A DNA stretch of 64,000 bases from Ascarosepion bandense. Its lineage: Eukaryota; Mollusca; Cephalopoda; Sepiida; Sepiidae. The notes below the pieces were generated by a model. That model worked only from the letters and a program-made list of their open reading frames with translations, was not told the DNA's origin and did no database searches. Location: the NCBI GenBank assembly GCA_037127315.1, contig JBBBDQ010001452.1, positions 1,031,001 through 1,095,000 on the forward strand. Reading direction: 5' to 3'. Shown in pieces: positions 42,498 to 53,751 of this stretch; positions within the stretch are counted from its first letter, which is position 1; the number at the start of each line of letters is the position of its first letter. A program made the translations under genes and the position numbers.

Positions 42498-42600
42498 CAG
42501 TTTATGGAGATATATGGGGAAGAAAAAGGTTGACTCTAGTCTTGAACAAGCTAAGATTTTAGTGATCGGTGAAATATCCTCATGAGAGTCCGATGAAGGA
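42498..42600 (+). repeat. Repeat Y, copy 1
   Basis: CAGTTTATGGAGATATATGG through CTCATGAGAGTC is about 90% identical to 44,228-44,325. Unknown class. Confidence 0.88.
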
Positions 42601-43002
42601 CCATGACACTGAAAGAAGTATTATTGTTATCATTTTTCTTTGTAAGCCGACAAAAAAAATCAAGCTTAATGGATGAAACTTGTTTTTTGTTACTGTCTCT
42701 ACCGTTATACAGTTTTCCCAATTGCTCATTCACACACTCTCTAGCTTGTGCTCCATGCCATCTAATGTTTTTGCCATCTAATGATTGGACAGACAGAAGT
42801 TAATTAATGTCTTCCTAAAGTCACTAATGTGAAGTTCAACAAGAAACAAGCTCAGCTAGAATTCGAACTCGGTACGGTGATTTTGTTTTATCCGCCATGA
42901 ATCATTGTCCTAATGTCGATCTCATTCAGCTAATATACGGCTGGTAGAGAGCGTTCTATAAGTCATGAAGGTTTTTCTGATAAACTCTTATATCGTGTAT
43001 TA
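42601..43002. other. Intronic spacer
   Basis: No coding signal. Probably intron 2 of the Wnt9 gene. Confidence 0.5.
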
Positions 43003-43954
43003 TTATTATTATTATGTTGTCAATTTTCATCATAATTCGATTTCTGCTATGGTCGTACTACCAACCAAGTCTGCGGGAAGACCTAAGGCAAGTCGTGGCG
43101 TGTTGTTATGGATCCATTTCACCTCCCCTATCATCCCTAGCGTAACATAGACAAAGTTTTCCTTAGTGTGTGGGCTGTATTTAATAAGTCAGTTCTTTGT
43201 ATATCTCTTAAGCTGGGGTTTCCAGGGATTCTTTCAATGTGTTGTTTTGTTCCATTTTTTATCATTCCAAGTGCACCTACTATCACTGGCACAACTCTTG
43301 TTTTCAGTTTCCCCATTTTTTCTATTTCAATTTCCAGGTCTTTATATTTTGACAGTTTTTCGAATTCCTTGGTTGCTATGTTACAATCCGCTGGACAAGC
43401 CATATCAATTAATAGACAAGTTTTCTCCTTCTGGTTTTTAACAATAATGTCTGGCCTGTTTGCTTCAATTTTTCTGTCTGTGTAGATGGTGCAATCCCAT
43501 AGAATGGTTACATCTTCTATTTCTGTAACCGGTGCTGGGTGATGTTCATACCAGTGTTTGTTTACATATTTTCCATAGTATTTGCACATTGTCCAGTGTA
43601 AATATTGCCCCACTCTATCGTGGCGATTTTTATATTCATTTGGGGCAAGCACAGAACAGCCTGAGATTAGGTGGTCTATTGTTTCTTGGTGTTTATCACA
43701 AAACCTGCATTTTGGATCCATATTATTATGCATAATATTTGCCTGAAAGTTTCTCGTGAAAAGACTTTGGTCTTGTGCTGCAAGAATAAAGCCTTCAGTT
43801 TCAGACTTTAATCCAGATGCACGTAACCATCGATGAGTATTAACTTTATCAACATTGGATTTATTGGCACGTTCTGGATATTGGCCATGCAGAGGTTTGT
43901 CTTGTCAGCGTTGTTTCATCTGTTCAAGAGCTTTATCTTTGGCTTTCATTTTCA

Positions 43955-43958
<4 letters not shown>
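43003..43958 (-). pseudogene. R4/Dong-like LINE, C-terminal RT and RLE domain, copy 2
   Basis: The minus strand encodes the C-terminal end of a LINE with a restriction-like endonuclease. From 43,955: KSNVDKVNTHRWLRASGLKS and ETEGFILAAQDQSLFTRNFQ. The CCHC zinc motif is CRFCDKHQETIDHLISGC (C-X2-C-X8-H-X4-C). Then RPDIIVKNQKEKTCLLID gives the R/KPD...D catalytic pattern, and EFEKLSKYKDLEIEIEKMGK follows. The open frame 43,137-43,733 is intact for 198 codons. It is 5'-truncated at 43,958, next to (TTA)n, and ends in a (TAA)n tail at 43,003-43,016. R2/R4/NeSL-type elements share this architecture; Dong of the R4 clade is known to insert in TAA repeats. Confidence 0.8.
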
Positions 43959-43995
<37 letters not shown>

Positions 43996-44155
43996 TTTAT
44001 TTATATATATTATATATAATAATATATATATTTATATATATATATTATTATTATATTATATATATATATTATATATATAATATTATATATTATATATATA
44101 TATATATTATATTATATATATTATATATAATAATATATATATTTATATATATATA

Positions 44156-44182
<27 letters not shown>
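43959..44182. repeat. (TTA)n and (TA)n mixed microsatellite
   Basis: (TTA)12 at about 43,961-43,996 is followed by TATATAATA-type sequence with internal repeats and a second (TTA)n at about 44,157-44,186. The Tyr/Ile-rich open frames over it are artefacts. Confidence 0.93.
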
Positions 44183-44187
<5 letters not shown>

Positions 44188-44227
44188 TTATGTCAGTTTT
44201 CATTATAAATCGATTTCTGCTATAGTC
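44183..44227 (-). mobile_element. R4/Dong-like LINE 3' terminus, copy 3
   Basis: TCAGTTTTCATTATAAATCG followed by ATTTCTGCTATAGTCCCA matches the last 45 bp of copies 1 and 2 next to (TTA)n. It is an extremely 5'-truncated insertion. Confidence 0.75.
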
Positions 44228-44330
44228 CCACAGTTTATGGAGATATATGGGGAATAAAAAGGTTGACTCTCGTCTTGAACAAGCTAAGGTTGTAGTGATC
44301 GGGGAAATATCCTCATGAGAGTCGGTTCCA
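44228..44330 (+). repeat. Repeat Y, copy 2
   Basis: It matches 42,498-42,600. A third, weaker relative may lie at 44,553-44,630 (GATCGGAGAAGCATCTGC and GTCGGTTTCGCAGAG). Confidence 0.85.
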
Positions 44331-45121
44331 CAAAGCAGCAGTTCCTTGGAGGCAGCTGTTCGGGTTGAACTCACCAATGGAATACGAAGCTAACGAGGAC
44401 AGTTCGCTGCAGTGTACATGCATAGCGAATCTTAGCCGTGAAAGTTAGGACTAGGTGGAACTAGACAATGTATTTCGTCGGAACACTTTCTGCAGAAACA
44501 GCGACAGAGGAGTAAGAGACTTGCGACCTTTCATCCTTGAGAGAGGAGATGTAAACTTGAACGGGTTAAGATTGTTGAGATCGGAGAAGCATCTGCTTTA
44601 GTGTCGGTTTCGCAGAGTAGCGGTCAGCGCCTGTTGTTGCTTTAGATAAATAATGTACCATTCCGTTTCGAATGCGAGGAAAGGCGTAAACTGTAAAGGA
44701 GGTGCTGTTTGGTTTCAGTGAGATAAGCAAAGCGTACGTAAGAAAGAATTCAGAATTGAGTATTCTGAGTTTTTTTTTTTTCAGGACAACGAAAGATCTT
44801 CCACCCGTCTCTTGGCACACCCGACAGAAATTAATGCACCCGAGTTGAAATGGCTCTGATAAATTCCTCATACTTACCTGACCGTGCATTCTCGAATTAA
44901 CTTATTTTGTTCCCTAAAAATTATATGAATTTGAACAACTTCACTTCCTACGTAGCCCACTATTCGTCCATGTTTAGAATACTGACGCCATATATGATCA
45001 CGTGCTTTTTTGCTCTCTTTTTATTTTTAAAAATCATTTTACCCCAATGAAACCGGGACAGCTACTAGTGTACATGAGGTTCAGTGAGAGAAAAACTGGG
45101 TACAGGGGTTTTATTTTTTGG
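44331..45121. other. Unassigned spacer
   Basis: No recognisable gene. The minus-strand open frame at 44,566-44,889 has normal composition but no family match and no splice context. Confidence 0.4.
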
Positions 45122-46975
45122 TTTTTTTTTAATCGTATAACCCCGAGCAAGGCGGTAACGCCACTGATGTGCAGGGGGCTACGTAATAGTGAAACGATTG
45201 GAAAAGAGAAAGCCGGAAACCACATCCTAAACAGGGAACAAGGGATGAGCCTCTTAACCTGTTCAATAGATTTTGTTGAAGAAATGATAAAAGATAAACG
45301 GAATTCAAGAAAATAGAATGACAACTGACATTGCATTTAAATTTTTGGAGACTGTAGTTATTAGGGATGCAAGTAAACGAAAAAAAGTTCCAATGGCCGG
45401 ACGTGCCAGAAAAGAAGCTGTTGGGGTAGAAGTGACATTTCGTTTAGCTATTTCTAATGAACACTACATGCCAATCTAGTAGCGTCCATATAGTCAAGGC
45501 ACGTCGGTGAGAAAGTGAAGGAAGTCGAGATGCCATGTCAGGACTGAATACATTGCAGATCCTTCTTTGGATTTGGTCGAGAACCTCGAGATGAATAGCA
45601 GGTGCACCCGACCAGATATGGCAACAGTATTTAATGCACGGACAAATGATAGATTTATAAATGTGCAATATGGATTCTGACGAGAAAAAACCTTCCTTGC
45701 CTGACACAGTGAGCCAGCCTTTCTATCAGTAGATGCAATTATAGATTCGATGTATTCGTTTCATTTCAGGTCGGTTTAAAAAGGTGAGGCCGAAGAGGCG
45801 CAGTGTTGGTCTCCAAGAGACTAGCATCAGCCATGCTGATAATGGGCAAGAAAGTTTCTCTATGGTAGTTAAAGGAGTGCAGTTTCGCTTTGGCGGTATT
45901 AAAATTTACAAGCCATTTCCTGCCCCAGGTAACCATTAATTCGAGGTCCGTTCCAAGAGCAATAGACAGATTTACTTTGTCAGCCTTGGCGGATTTCCTA
46001 TCGAGACGGAAGTAAGTGGTGGTGTCATTTGCATAGGTTTCTGCTTGGGAACTGATGACATCAGGAAGATCATTGAAGATCAGAATCAACGTAGGAGCTA
46101 GGATAGAGCCTTGTGGTACACCTGCATTCGTGTGAAAGGACCTGGAAGGGTGCTCGTTCTGAATGACCTTCATTTCATGATTTGATAGGAACGATTGGAT
46201 TAGATCAAACAATCATCCAATAATACTGTATCCCTGGAATATGAGTAGACGGCCAGCATACAAAGCCCTGTCATACGCTTTTGAAATATCTAGGACGATA
46301 ACTCGAGCTTCGCCATTATTATCAAGAGCTTGGTATATATATTCATTGATAGCCGTTAGCACATAGCAGTAGACCTGGCGAAGCGGATGACATTTTTTGT
46401 CAGAGAGGAGGTTGTGAGAGGTGAAATGCTTAACCACTTCAGCATTGATTAGAACCTCGAATGCTTTGCCGAAAAGTGGTAAGAGTCTGATAGGGCGATA
46501 GTTAGAGGAAAACAAGGGGATCATCAGGGTTCTTAAAAACAGGGACTATAGGATTTCAAAATTGCTGAAAGTATGAAGAAGAGAGATAGTTATAGATCCA
46601 AATTAGGGACACATTTCCTTTAGGATGACGGCTGGGATTCCATCACCTCCGCGTACCTTTTGGGAGTCTAATTTAAAAATGATATCCGAGAGTAAAGACG
46701 GCGTTATGCATTTATCACTTAGTAGAACCTCTGTTCTAGGAGAGAAATGGGGTGCGAGTACTCCTGACCAGTCAAGCGTTGAGTTGAAAGAGGAAGAAAA
46801 TTTGAGAGTGAAACAATCAATTTTATCTGCTTTAGATGTGGGGACTTCGAATTGATTGAATAGAAGAAATATCGATAGTTTTCTGTCGTTCAATACACTT
46901 GCAGGCTGACAATAATCTCTTGAACTGCGATATGCTATACGTTGTTTCATTCTGCTATATATTTACTGATACTTG
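45122..46975 (-). pseudogene. Jockey-like LINE reverse transcriptase, most complete copy
   Basis: On the minus strand, pieces run in protein order from 46,950 to 45,444. First a pre-RT region: LLFNQFEVPTSKADKIDCF and PSLLSDIIFKLDSQKVRGGD. The RT core follows: NYRPIRLLPLFGKAFEVLIN and ARVIVLDISKAYDRALYAG (motif A). Next are RSFHTNAGVPQGSILAPTLI and LPDVISSQAETYANDTTTYF, where the catalytic YADD box reads YAND. WGRKWLVNFNTAKAKL and the thumb SIICPCIKYCCHIWSGAPAI come last. The 3' UTR ends at the family terminus near 45,122. The endonuclease and ORF1 are absent (5'-truncated). Frameshifts separate the blocks and an active-site Asp is lost, so it is inactive. Confidence 0.88.
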
Positions 46976-47085
46976 ATAAAATCCAAAGAATAATCTGCAA
47001 CGTCATAGGTCATGTCCCAGCATCTCGACATCAGTTAATTTTCTACCGCCGTAATATAGATTCCCGGTGCCTTTTTTTTAGAAAC
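46976..47085 (+). pseudogene. Jockey-like LINE short fragment
   Basis: The plus strand gives LDKIQRIICNVIGHVPASRH, the thumb segment of the same family. It sits head to head with the larger minus-strand copy. Confidence 0.7.
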
Positions 47086-49028
47086 TCTCCTGGTAACTCC
47101 TGATGAATTTTCTTCTATACATTCGAGTTTCATATTTAAATATTGTTCTTTTTATTTTCCCCCTCCCACTACAAGTTTTTACAAATTTGGACTACACAGA
47201 GACTCTGAGATATTATGGTGTATGTATTAAGAATGGTAAGATTATGTAGTTTTGGTGTAAGGATTACTATAGTACATTTGGGTAAATAACTCTGGTTAGC
47301 TAAGTTTCAGATAAAACAAATTGAAGACAAGCCTTTTCACATCCCCATTTTTTTTTGTATTTGCAAAATAAATATTATTTTCTCTATGGTATCTAGATTT
47401 TATTAATTTAAGTACTAGAATGGTCTCATCATTTTACAGCTGAAATGGCCAGATGCAACCGTAAGTTCTATGCAGTTTCTTCTCGTACACTTCTCATTTG
47501 TGAAACTTTCTTCCGGCTTCTTGCTTTCCATTTAAGTTTGACCTTTGTAGAAGTCAAATACCTTACCTTTCAACATGGCTGTCCCCTTTTGTCTCCCTGT
47601 AGGAAGGTGAACATTCAAGAATCTGAGACTCACCTTCCTGATGTTCCCAACTAGCGTCCAGTTGGCAGACAAAAATAAACAGGGTTGTAACTGAATACAT
47701 GTCCATATGTGATACCCAAAGACAAATGGTGGATACTGTGCTGAATATTTATGGAGCTCAATGTACACACTGAAATTATCAGCCAATCACTGCTAGACTT
47801 GTCTGTAACAGAATGGAATCTTCCAGGTTATTATTTAAACCACCTACCAATTTGCCCTGGTGGTTTTTTGGTCAGTCAGACCCAACTTTTATTCTAGTTG
47901 AGTACTGGCTGGTTCTTTCACAAGATCTTTACAACCTTCAAAAATTTAAATAAAATTTCAACTGTTATTCCCTTGTTTTCTTAATTTCCGTTCTTTTTCT
48001 TTCTCTTCTTAATAATGATTTCTTTTATATTATTTAACATATTATTTGTCTATGGGCTTTGTTGGTGTGAAATTAAAAAAATAAATCTATAAAAACTCCT
48101 AAGACCAGTTCATCACCTCGAAAGATACTAAGTTCTTGGAGTTATGAAGATGCTTCAAAAATTGCTAAATATTATAAACAAAATAATTCCTATGGTACTA
48201 AATAAAAAAAAATCTGTATCCAATTATATAAATATTGTCTTTGAAATTAATTTTAAAATGTTACGAATTTTTATTAGTACCTAATATTATTAAACCGTTT
48301 AAATATTCACGATAAGATTTTAAATAAAAAATTCTTTCGGTGAAATAAATTAAAGAATTTGAATAATGTGTTTTGTTTTTTGCAAAGACGAGCAGAAAAT
48401 AAACGACGGGCAAAATGCAAATGATTCCGCGTATTTCGTAATTTCCGGGATTTGCTTTTCCCGCGCCCAACATAGAATGACAGGTGCCTCCCATCGTCAT
48501 TCTCATCGACTGCAGAAAATCTTATCAGTACATTTATCTAATAAGCTTTTCACACGCATGTTTGATTGATGGAAAGTGTTTTTACGACGTAATTTGTTTC
48601 AATAAACACGGATTGAAACACGTCTATTTCATTCCCTTGGATGTTGGAAAAGATAATATTTTGTTCGGCTGGCGTGATGAGTATCTTTTCTATAAAAATA
48701 GAGAAGTATTAAAAAATAATATATATGTATATCTTTATCTCTATACATCCGCGTACATGTAGCACACAAACACGCACACATGACACACTCACTCACATGT
48801 ACACACGAGAACGAATACAGGATGGCAAAAAAAAAAAAAAATGTAGCAATAAACGCGCCCTCAGTTAAAGCAGATAGATATAACACCAAATCGTAAAACG
48901 ACGCTCACTACCACTCTGACAGAGGTGTGAAAATGCCAAATCATACTATCGGTCAACGCGGTCAATGCGTACTTATATAAATCATAAATTAAAGCGGACA
49001 GATATCAGATCGTAAAACGGCGCCAATT

Positions 49029-49070
<42 letters not shown>

Positions 49071-49349
49071 ATAAACATACACACACATGGTCAAACACAC
49101 TTACAGGTACACACACTCACTACAATTAACAACAGCAGTAGCAACGAAGGATGACCATTTGTTGAAAGGCACGGTCCACGAGCGGACGAACACGAAAACA
49201 AGCTCTACTACCATTCTGAAGATCAGATTTTGATCTCGAAATATTAATAAATAATAAATAAGTAATACCCAACATCTTCTTTACCTTCCTTTATTTTACT
49301 AAACGCATTGTGACAACCTTCAAGTCCTAACCATACACCATATATATTT
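47086..49349. other. Unassigned 2.3-kb region
   Basis: No protein family recognised. Several normal-composition open frames of 67-92 codons (47,445-47,654; 48,366-48,569; 48,484-48,762) lack splice context and similarity. (CA)-rich and (TA)n tracts lie at 48,768-48,800 and 49,030-49,067. Confidence 0.45.
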
Positions 49350-49880
49350 TATTTGTTTAAACATTATTTTTAATGGATAGTTGTATTTGAGTAGATACTC
49401 TGTTTTTTTATTTTGTTTTGCTTTTTTTTTTTTGTTTTATATAATTAAACAGTATATTTATTTATATCTACTGGTCAGAATAATCGAGAAATTGCTAAGA
49501 AAATATGTGTCTTCTGGCAGGGTTGGAACCTACCTCCCCTGGGGCAAACCGTCAGTTGATCTGGCATATCTTAGACCACTCGATTACGAAGGGCTTTCAG
49601 CCAAACAAAGCCCGAAATAATGCCTTTAAGCAAACATTTTTCTGATTTTTTGAAGAATTAATATATGTTCTGATACGAAATTGATTAACTCCGATATATT
49701 TTTAATTTATTTGGTTAAAGGCTACTCGTATCTGAGTAGATAATCTGTTTTTATAATTAAATGATATATTTATTCATATCTATCGATCTGAATATACTGT
49801 TTAATTATAAAAACAGAGTGTCTATCCATATACGAGTAACCATTAAAAATAATGTTTAAGCAAATAAATTAAAAATATGC
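49350..49880. repeat. TA-rich imperfect palindrome and half-copy
   Basis: 49,697-49,880 folds back: TGTTTTTATAATTAAATGAT and TAGATAATCTG on the left face ATACTGTTTAATTATAAAAACAG and AGTGTCTATCC on the right. 49,350-49,485 repeats the right half in reverse complement (TTTAATGGATAGTTGTATTT, TAATTAAACAGTATATTTAT). Confidence 0.78.
49514..49587 (-). tRNA. tRNA-Leu-like pseudogene or SINE head
   Basis: On the minus strand ATCGAGTGGTCTAAGATATG resembles the D-arm (A-box) of tRNA-Leu and GGTTCCAACCCTGCCAGAAG the T-arm and acceptor 3' side. A long variable arm (GCCCCAGGGG) fits a class II tRNA. The 5' acceptor strand does not pair and the anticodon arm is degraded, so it is not a functional tRNA. 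It lies between the two halves of the palindrome family above. Confidence 0.45.
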
Positions 49881-49900
49881 AACAGATTTCGTAAAATTTC

Positions 49901-49932
<32 letters not shown>

Positions 49933-49935
<3 letters not shown>

Positions 49936-50155
49936 AACCTTGAAATTAACACTCAGCGACGACAGTCTGTTTTTTGCTTTGAAACATAACCATTATTTCC
50001 CACCCAAATAACAATTAGAATAACACAATAGACCTAATTATAATGCACCACTGTCCAGCATATATAAATAGCCCAACCAAAAACACAGCATACATGGCCT
50101 GACGATTGTATATTAACATGAAACAGACTGTCGCCGCTGGGTGCTGATTTCAATG
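49933..50155. repeat. Inverted repeat with arms of about 36 bp
   Basis: CCTTGAAATTAACACTCAGC...GACAGTCTG (left, from 49,936) faces CAGACTGTCGCCGCTGGGTG...TTTCAATG (right, to 50,154) with a few mismatches. A (TA)n run precedes the left arm. Confidence 0.83.
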
Positions 50156-50229
50156 TCCACTTTTAGATTTACATACGCTCTATCCATGATATTGAGCACT
50201 TTAACCTATTTATATAACAAACAATAAAA

Positions 50230-50281
<52 letters not shown>

Positions 50282-50301
50282 TATTGTTGTTGTTGTTGTT
50301 G

Positions 50302-50421
50302 TATATATATATTTGATATTTCAGACCGGCCTCGGCCTTTCATCAAAAACAAATGATTTTAAAATTTGTTTCTGATAAAAGGCCGAGGCCGGTCTGAAAT
50401 ATCAAATATATATATATATAT
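50302..50421. repeat. GC-rich hairpin with arms of about 50 bp in (TA)n
   Basis: Left ATTTGATATTTCAGACCGGC, CTCGGCCTTTCATC, AAACAAAT; right ATTTGTTTCTGAT, AAAAGGCCGAGGCCGGTC, TGAAATATCAAATATATA. There is only about one bulge, a loop of about 10 bp, and (TA)n runs outside both arms. Confidence 0.93.
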
Positions 50422-50534
50422 ATAATAATAGAAATAAATAAATACTGTCAAAAAAAAATTACATTTTTAAACTTACAACATTTTAGTAGTTTTTCCTATA
50501 CATATTAAGACAGTATACGTTGATGATCATTATG

Positions 50535-50537
<3 letters not shown>

Positions 50538-50574
<37 letters not shown>

Positions 50575-50595
50575 TTACAAGTCTCTTTATATATC

Positions 50596-50660
<65 letters not shown>

Positions 50661-50690
50661 TCTCTTATATATATATATAAAGAGACTTTA
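50538..50690. repeat. (TA)n block with terminal inverted AAGTCTCTTTATATA
   Basis: AAGTCTCTTTATATA at 50,579 faces TATATAAAGAGACTT ending 50,689, with long TA runs between. The Tyr/Ile open frame is an artefact. Confidence 0.88.
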
Positions 50691-51424
50691 CCCGCAGAAA
50701 AAAACAAATGGATTTAAATAGAATTGACGTTATTATGTACATAAAACCTTAGAACGCTTTCGGCCAAAACATTATTTAAGGTGCTTGTTGTCAGAATTTT
50801 TAAAATTATAGACAGGACACATATATATGACTTGTAGAAGGAAAAGTAGAACTTGTTTAAAAACAAAATATTAATCAAAATTAATTAAAATCCAAGAGTG
50901 CGTCCCTTTTTTTTTCTTTTTATTTCTCTTTGTAGAATTTTACACCCCGCTTACAGTATTTCATACTTTACTTCGTATTTTTTGCTAAGTGGATAATTCT
51001 AAATGAAAATAGAGTGGTTCTTTTGTTATTATTACTGTTCAAAATTTTACAAAGCATAGAAACAAAGATGAACTCGTCCGAATCACCTTAAATTTTCTTC
51101 ATACTTTCATTGATGAAACTGTAATATAGATAATTATTAAATATTTATAAATTCATTTGATGCACATGTTAATGTGTAATATTAACAGAAGAACTATTTT
51201 CTTTTCCTTTACAGTTATTCATTGGGCAATAAATACTAAAAAATAGTATTAAATGCATCATTTTTTTTAAACACTGGGGTTGCGTAATACTAATGACCGG
51301 TAATATATATATATATATATTGTAAGAAAGTTGTAGAACACGTAGGTTTTTTTACCTACTGTTCATGCATTTACTTTTATAAAGAGTGCTCGATACAACG
51401 TAGAGTATTATAATGTAATGGTTG

Positions 51425-51572
51425 TTACAATGGTTTCTAAATTCATAGTATCCCTACACAAAAATTTTCACGTTTCGAAGCTGCTACGTGTGCTTCTCAT
51501 CGGGTGATCAACTTCAAAACGCGAAAATTTTTGTGTAGTGAGACTATGAATTTATAAACTATTGCAACAGCT
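51425..51572. repeat. Imperfect hairpin with arms of about 55 bp
   Basis: CTACACAAAAATTTTCACGT (left, about 51,454) faces GCGAAAATTTTTGTGTAGTG (right, about 51,520). The outer parts TTCTAAATTCATAGTA and ACTATGAATTTATAAAC also pair. (TA)n follows on the right. Confidence 0.88.
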
Positions 51573-51706
51573 ATTACAATATATATATATATATGTAGTC
51601 ATCCGCAGACAGATCTGTTTCGCCGTATCACATCTCATCAGTACGGTTAGACTCCGATTGCTTTTAACCCAGGATTGAAACCCGACCGAAGTGGCGTCAG
51701 TCGGCG

Positions 51707-51765
<59 letters not shown>

Positions 51766-51772
51766 TGTAAAA
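51573..51772. repeat. (TA)n with embedded block of about 110 bp
   Basis: TA runs at about 51,582-51,592 and 51,712-51,761 enclose GTAGTCATCCGCAGACAGAT...GGCGTCAGTCGGCGAT. The block has GC content unlike its surroundings and no coding frame. Class unknown. Confidence 0.75.
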
Positions 51773-52701
51773 CGGAACCACCAGTTACCGAAAATCTTTT
51801 CTGTGTCGTAAAAAAAATGCGTATGAAACTATGACATTATTTCTTTAGAAAAGCTTTTAATTGTTTGTATGAATATGATACAATATGGACACTTGTTTTA
51901 AGAAAAAATGTTTTTCTATCAATAATGAATTTTTACAAGAACTGTTTACATATTTTTTATTTTAATTAGAATAATTTATGAAGTTTTAAATCTTTTTTGT
52001 ATCGGTGATACTGTTATCAAATAAAAACAATATTTGCTGATCATAAATAGAAAAGCTTAGTATAATTCAGCGATCACCAATATTTTATAAAAAACTTTGA
52101 TTCGTATTTTTTTATTCGTATAAAAGTGCTGTTTTTTGTAAATACCGTCGTAAGATTGCTGAGTAGTTAAAAATTATATAAAAAAACGCACTCAAGTTAT
52201 ACATCTCAAGCATTTTTTATAAATATGTCCACCATAGAAAAAATATTTAAACTTCCGTCTGTCAGTCAAACTGTCAACAGCTTAAATAAACACCTATGAC
52301 CGTGTTAAAAATGCATTTCTGTGACATTTTAAGCTTAAAGGAATTTTTTTTCAAATAGGATTAATTATACTTTAAATCAGTTAATATTCTTCAAATAATG
52401 TTTTAGAAAAGTATATTTTATTTTTTAAATATTTTTTAGTAAAAAGAATGACATTGTGATGACAGATGGCTAAAAATGGCACTGAAATCGATGATTTTAG
52501 CGATTTTAAAACAGAAACTTCTTCCAGTCAATTTAAATTAGTTTTAAAATACATAAAAACCTATTTCGCTTGTTAGAAATATTGTTTACGCTATTAGTTT
52601 GAAACTAAACTAGAATAAAAGCTTCAAGAAAGATTTTTAATTTTTAAATATTCATAAAAATTCATTTTAAACCTTAGGAATCGCGTTTCTGTTCAGGTAC
52701 C
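51773..52701 (+). mobile_element. GGTACC-family element, copy F (shortened)
   Basis: Same orientation as B and H. It contains ATGAAACTATGACATTATTT, AAGCTTTTAATTG and ATCAATAATGAATTTTTACA. It ends GGTACC at 52,696-52,701 followed by TA. The left end, near ACGGAACCACC, abuts (TA)n. The middle is shortened relative to copy B. Confidence 0.65.
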
Positions 52702-52769
52702 TATTTTGCTCCCAATCAAAGTTATTTTAATGCCTACTCGTATTTTAGTCAATATATAGAGTAAACACC

Positions 52770-53365
52770 CGACTTGGCAGCTACGATACAATCGCTTCCT
52801 CACCGACGCAATGTGGCTTCCCTGTGTCTCTGCTACAAATACTTTCACGGCTTCTACTCCAATGAACTTAGCTCACTGCTACCCACTATATACGAATTTC
52901 CTCGAGCCACAAGATTAGCAACTAGGTCCCGTCCTTTTACTGTGAAACCAAGAAATTCTAAACGCAAATTCTACTCCATCAGCTTCTTTTCTCGCACTTC
53001 CCGCCTGTGGAATTCTCTTCCGCATACTTGTTTTCATGACAGTTACAATCTCCAAGAATTTAAATGTAAAGTCAATAGTCATCTCCTGTCTGACTAACTT
53101 ACATCCTCTCTCTCATGCTTTTCTACATCGACTCCACTCTCATCAGTACTCTCTTCCCTCTCCTACTCTCTTCCTGACACCCCCTTCAACCTCTCACTCC
53201 TCATAACATTCCTCCTTGTTCACCCCACTCTCTCAGTAATCTCTTCCCTCTCCTACTCTCTTCTTGACACCCACTGAAACCTCTGAGTCTTCATAACATT
53301 CCTCCTATGTAACCTCCTGCACAACAGTGGCAGTAAAATGCCTTGCTTGGGGCGACACGATTATA
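52770..53365 (+). pseudogene. Jockey-like LINE C-terminus and 3' UTR (copy 3)
   Basis: A 107-codon frame is open: SLPHRRNVASLCLCYKYFHG, SNELSSLLPTIYEFPRATRL, FYSISFFSRTSRLWNSLPHT and CFHDSYNLQEFKCKVNSHLL, then a stop. This is the C-terminal domain of the jockey-like RT and is the cleanest copy here. The UTR repeats CTCTCTTCCCTCTCCTACTC twice. It ends GCTTGGGGCGACACGATTAT at about 53,344-53,363 with an ATATA tail. 5'-truncated. Confidence 0.88.
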
Positions 53366-53751
53366 TATAAAAAACCCCCCCAAAAAACATGGCCTCCAAT
53401 CATTACGAAAATGCATCTTTCAGAATAGATCGAACCTGCATTTCTTCTATCCTGGGAAACCGTGTATCAATTAAAAATCAGCGAAAGTCTCAACTATGGC
53501 TGGCTATTTCATAAAAATTGATCTTTGATGTTTTATTTTATATTGTGACTTCTGTGGCCGGACTGTTAAAAAAAAAAAACTTTCTTTAATTAAGCTTTCT
53601 ATTGTCAAAGAAGGTGAACATTGAATTCACTTTTAAAAATGAAGATGGCCAATAAAACAAATGCATGCATTAAAAAAAAAAACTTTAGCAAGAAAAAGGA
53701 CGCCAAATTCATTATTTGCATACACACACCAAACACACTTTTATGTATTGA
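53366..53751. other. Spacer
   Basis: No gene recognised. A-runs at about 53,568 and 53,670. Confidence 0.4.

Noticed and set aside
43833..44225. 130-codon Tyr/Ile-rich open frame
   Set aside because: Translation of (TTA)n and (TA)n microsatellite.
47440..47460. A 21-nt segment between TTTTACAG and GTAAGT, resembling a micro-exon
   Set aside because: Splice-like borders alone are common in AT-rich DNA; the 7-residue product cannot be matched and it is 5 kb from the Wnt9 exon with no supporting frame.
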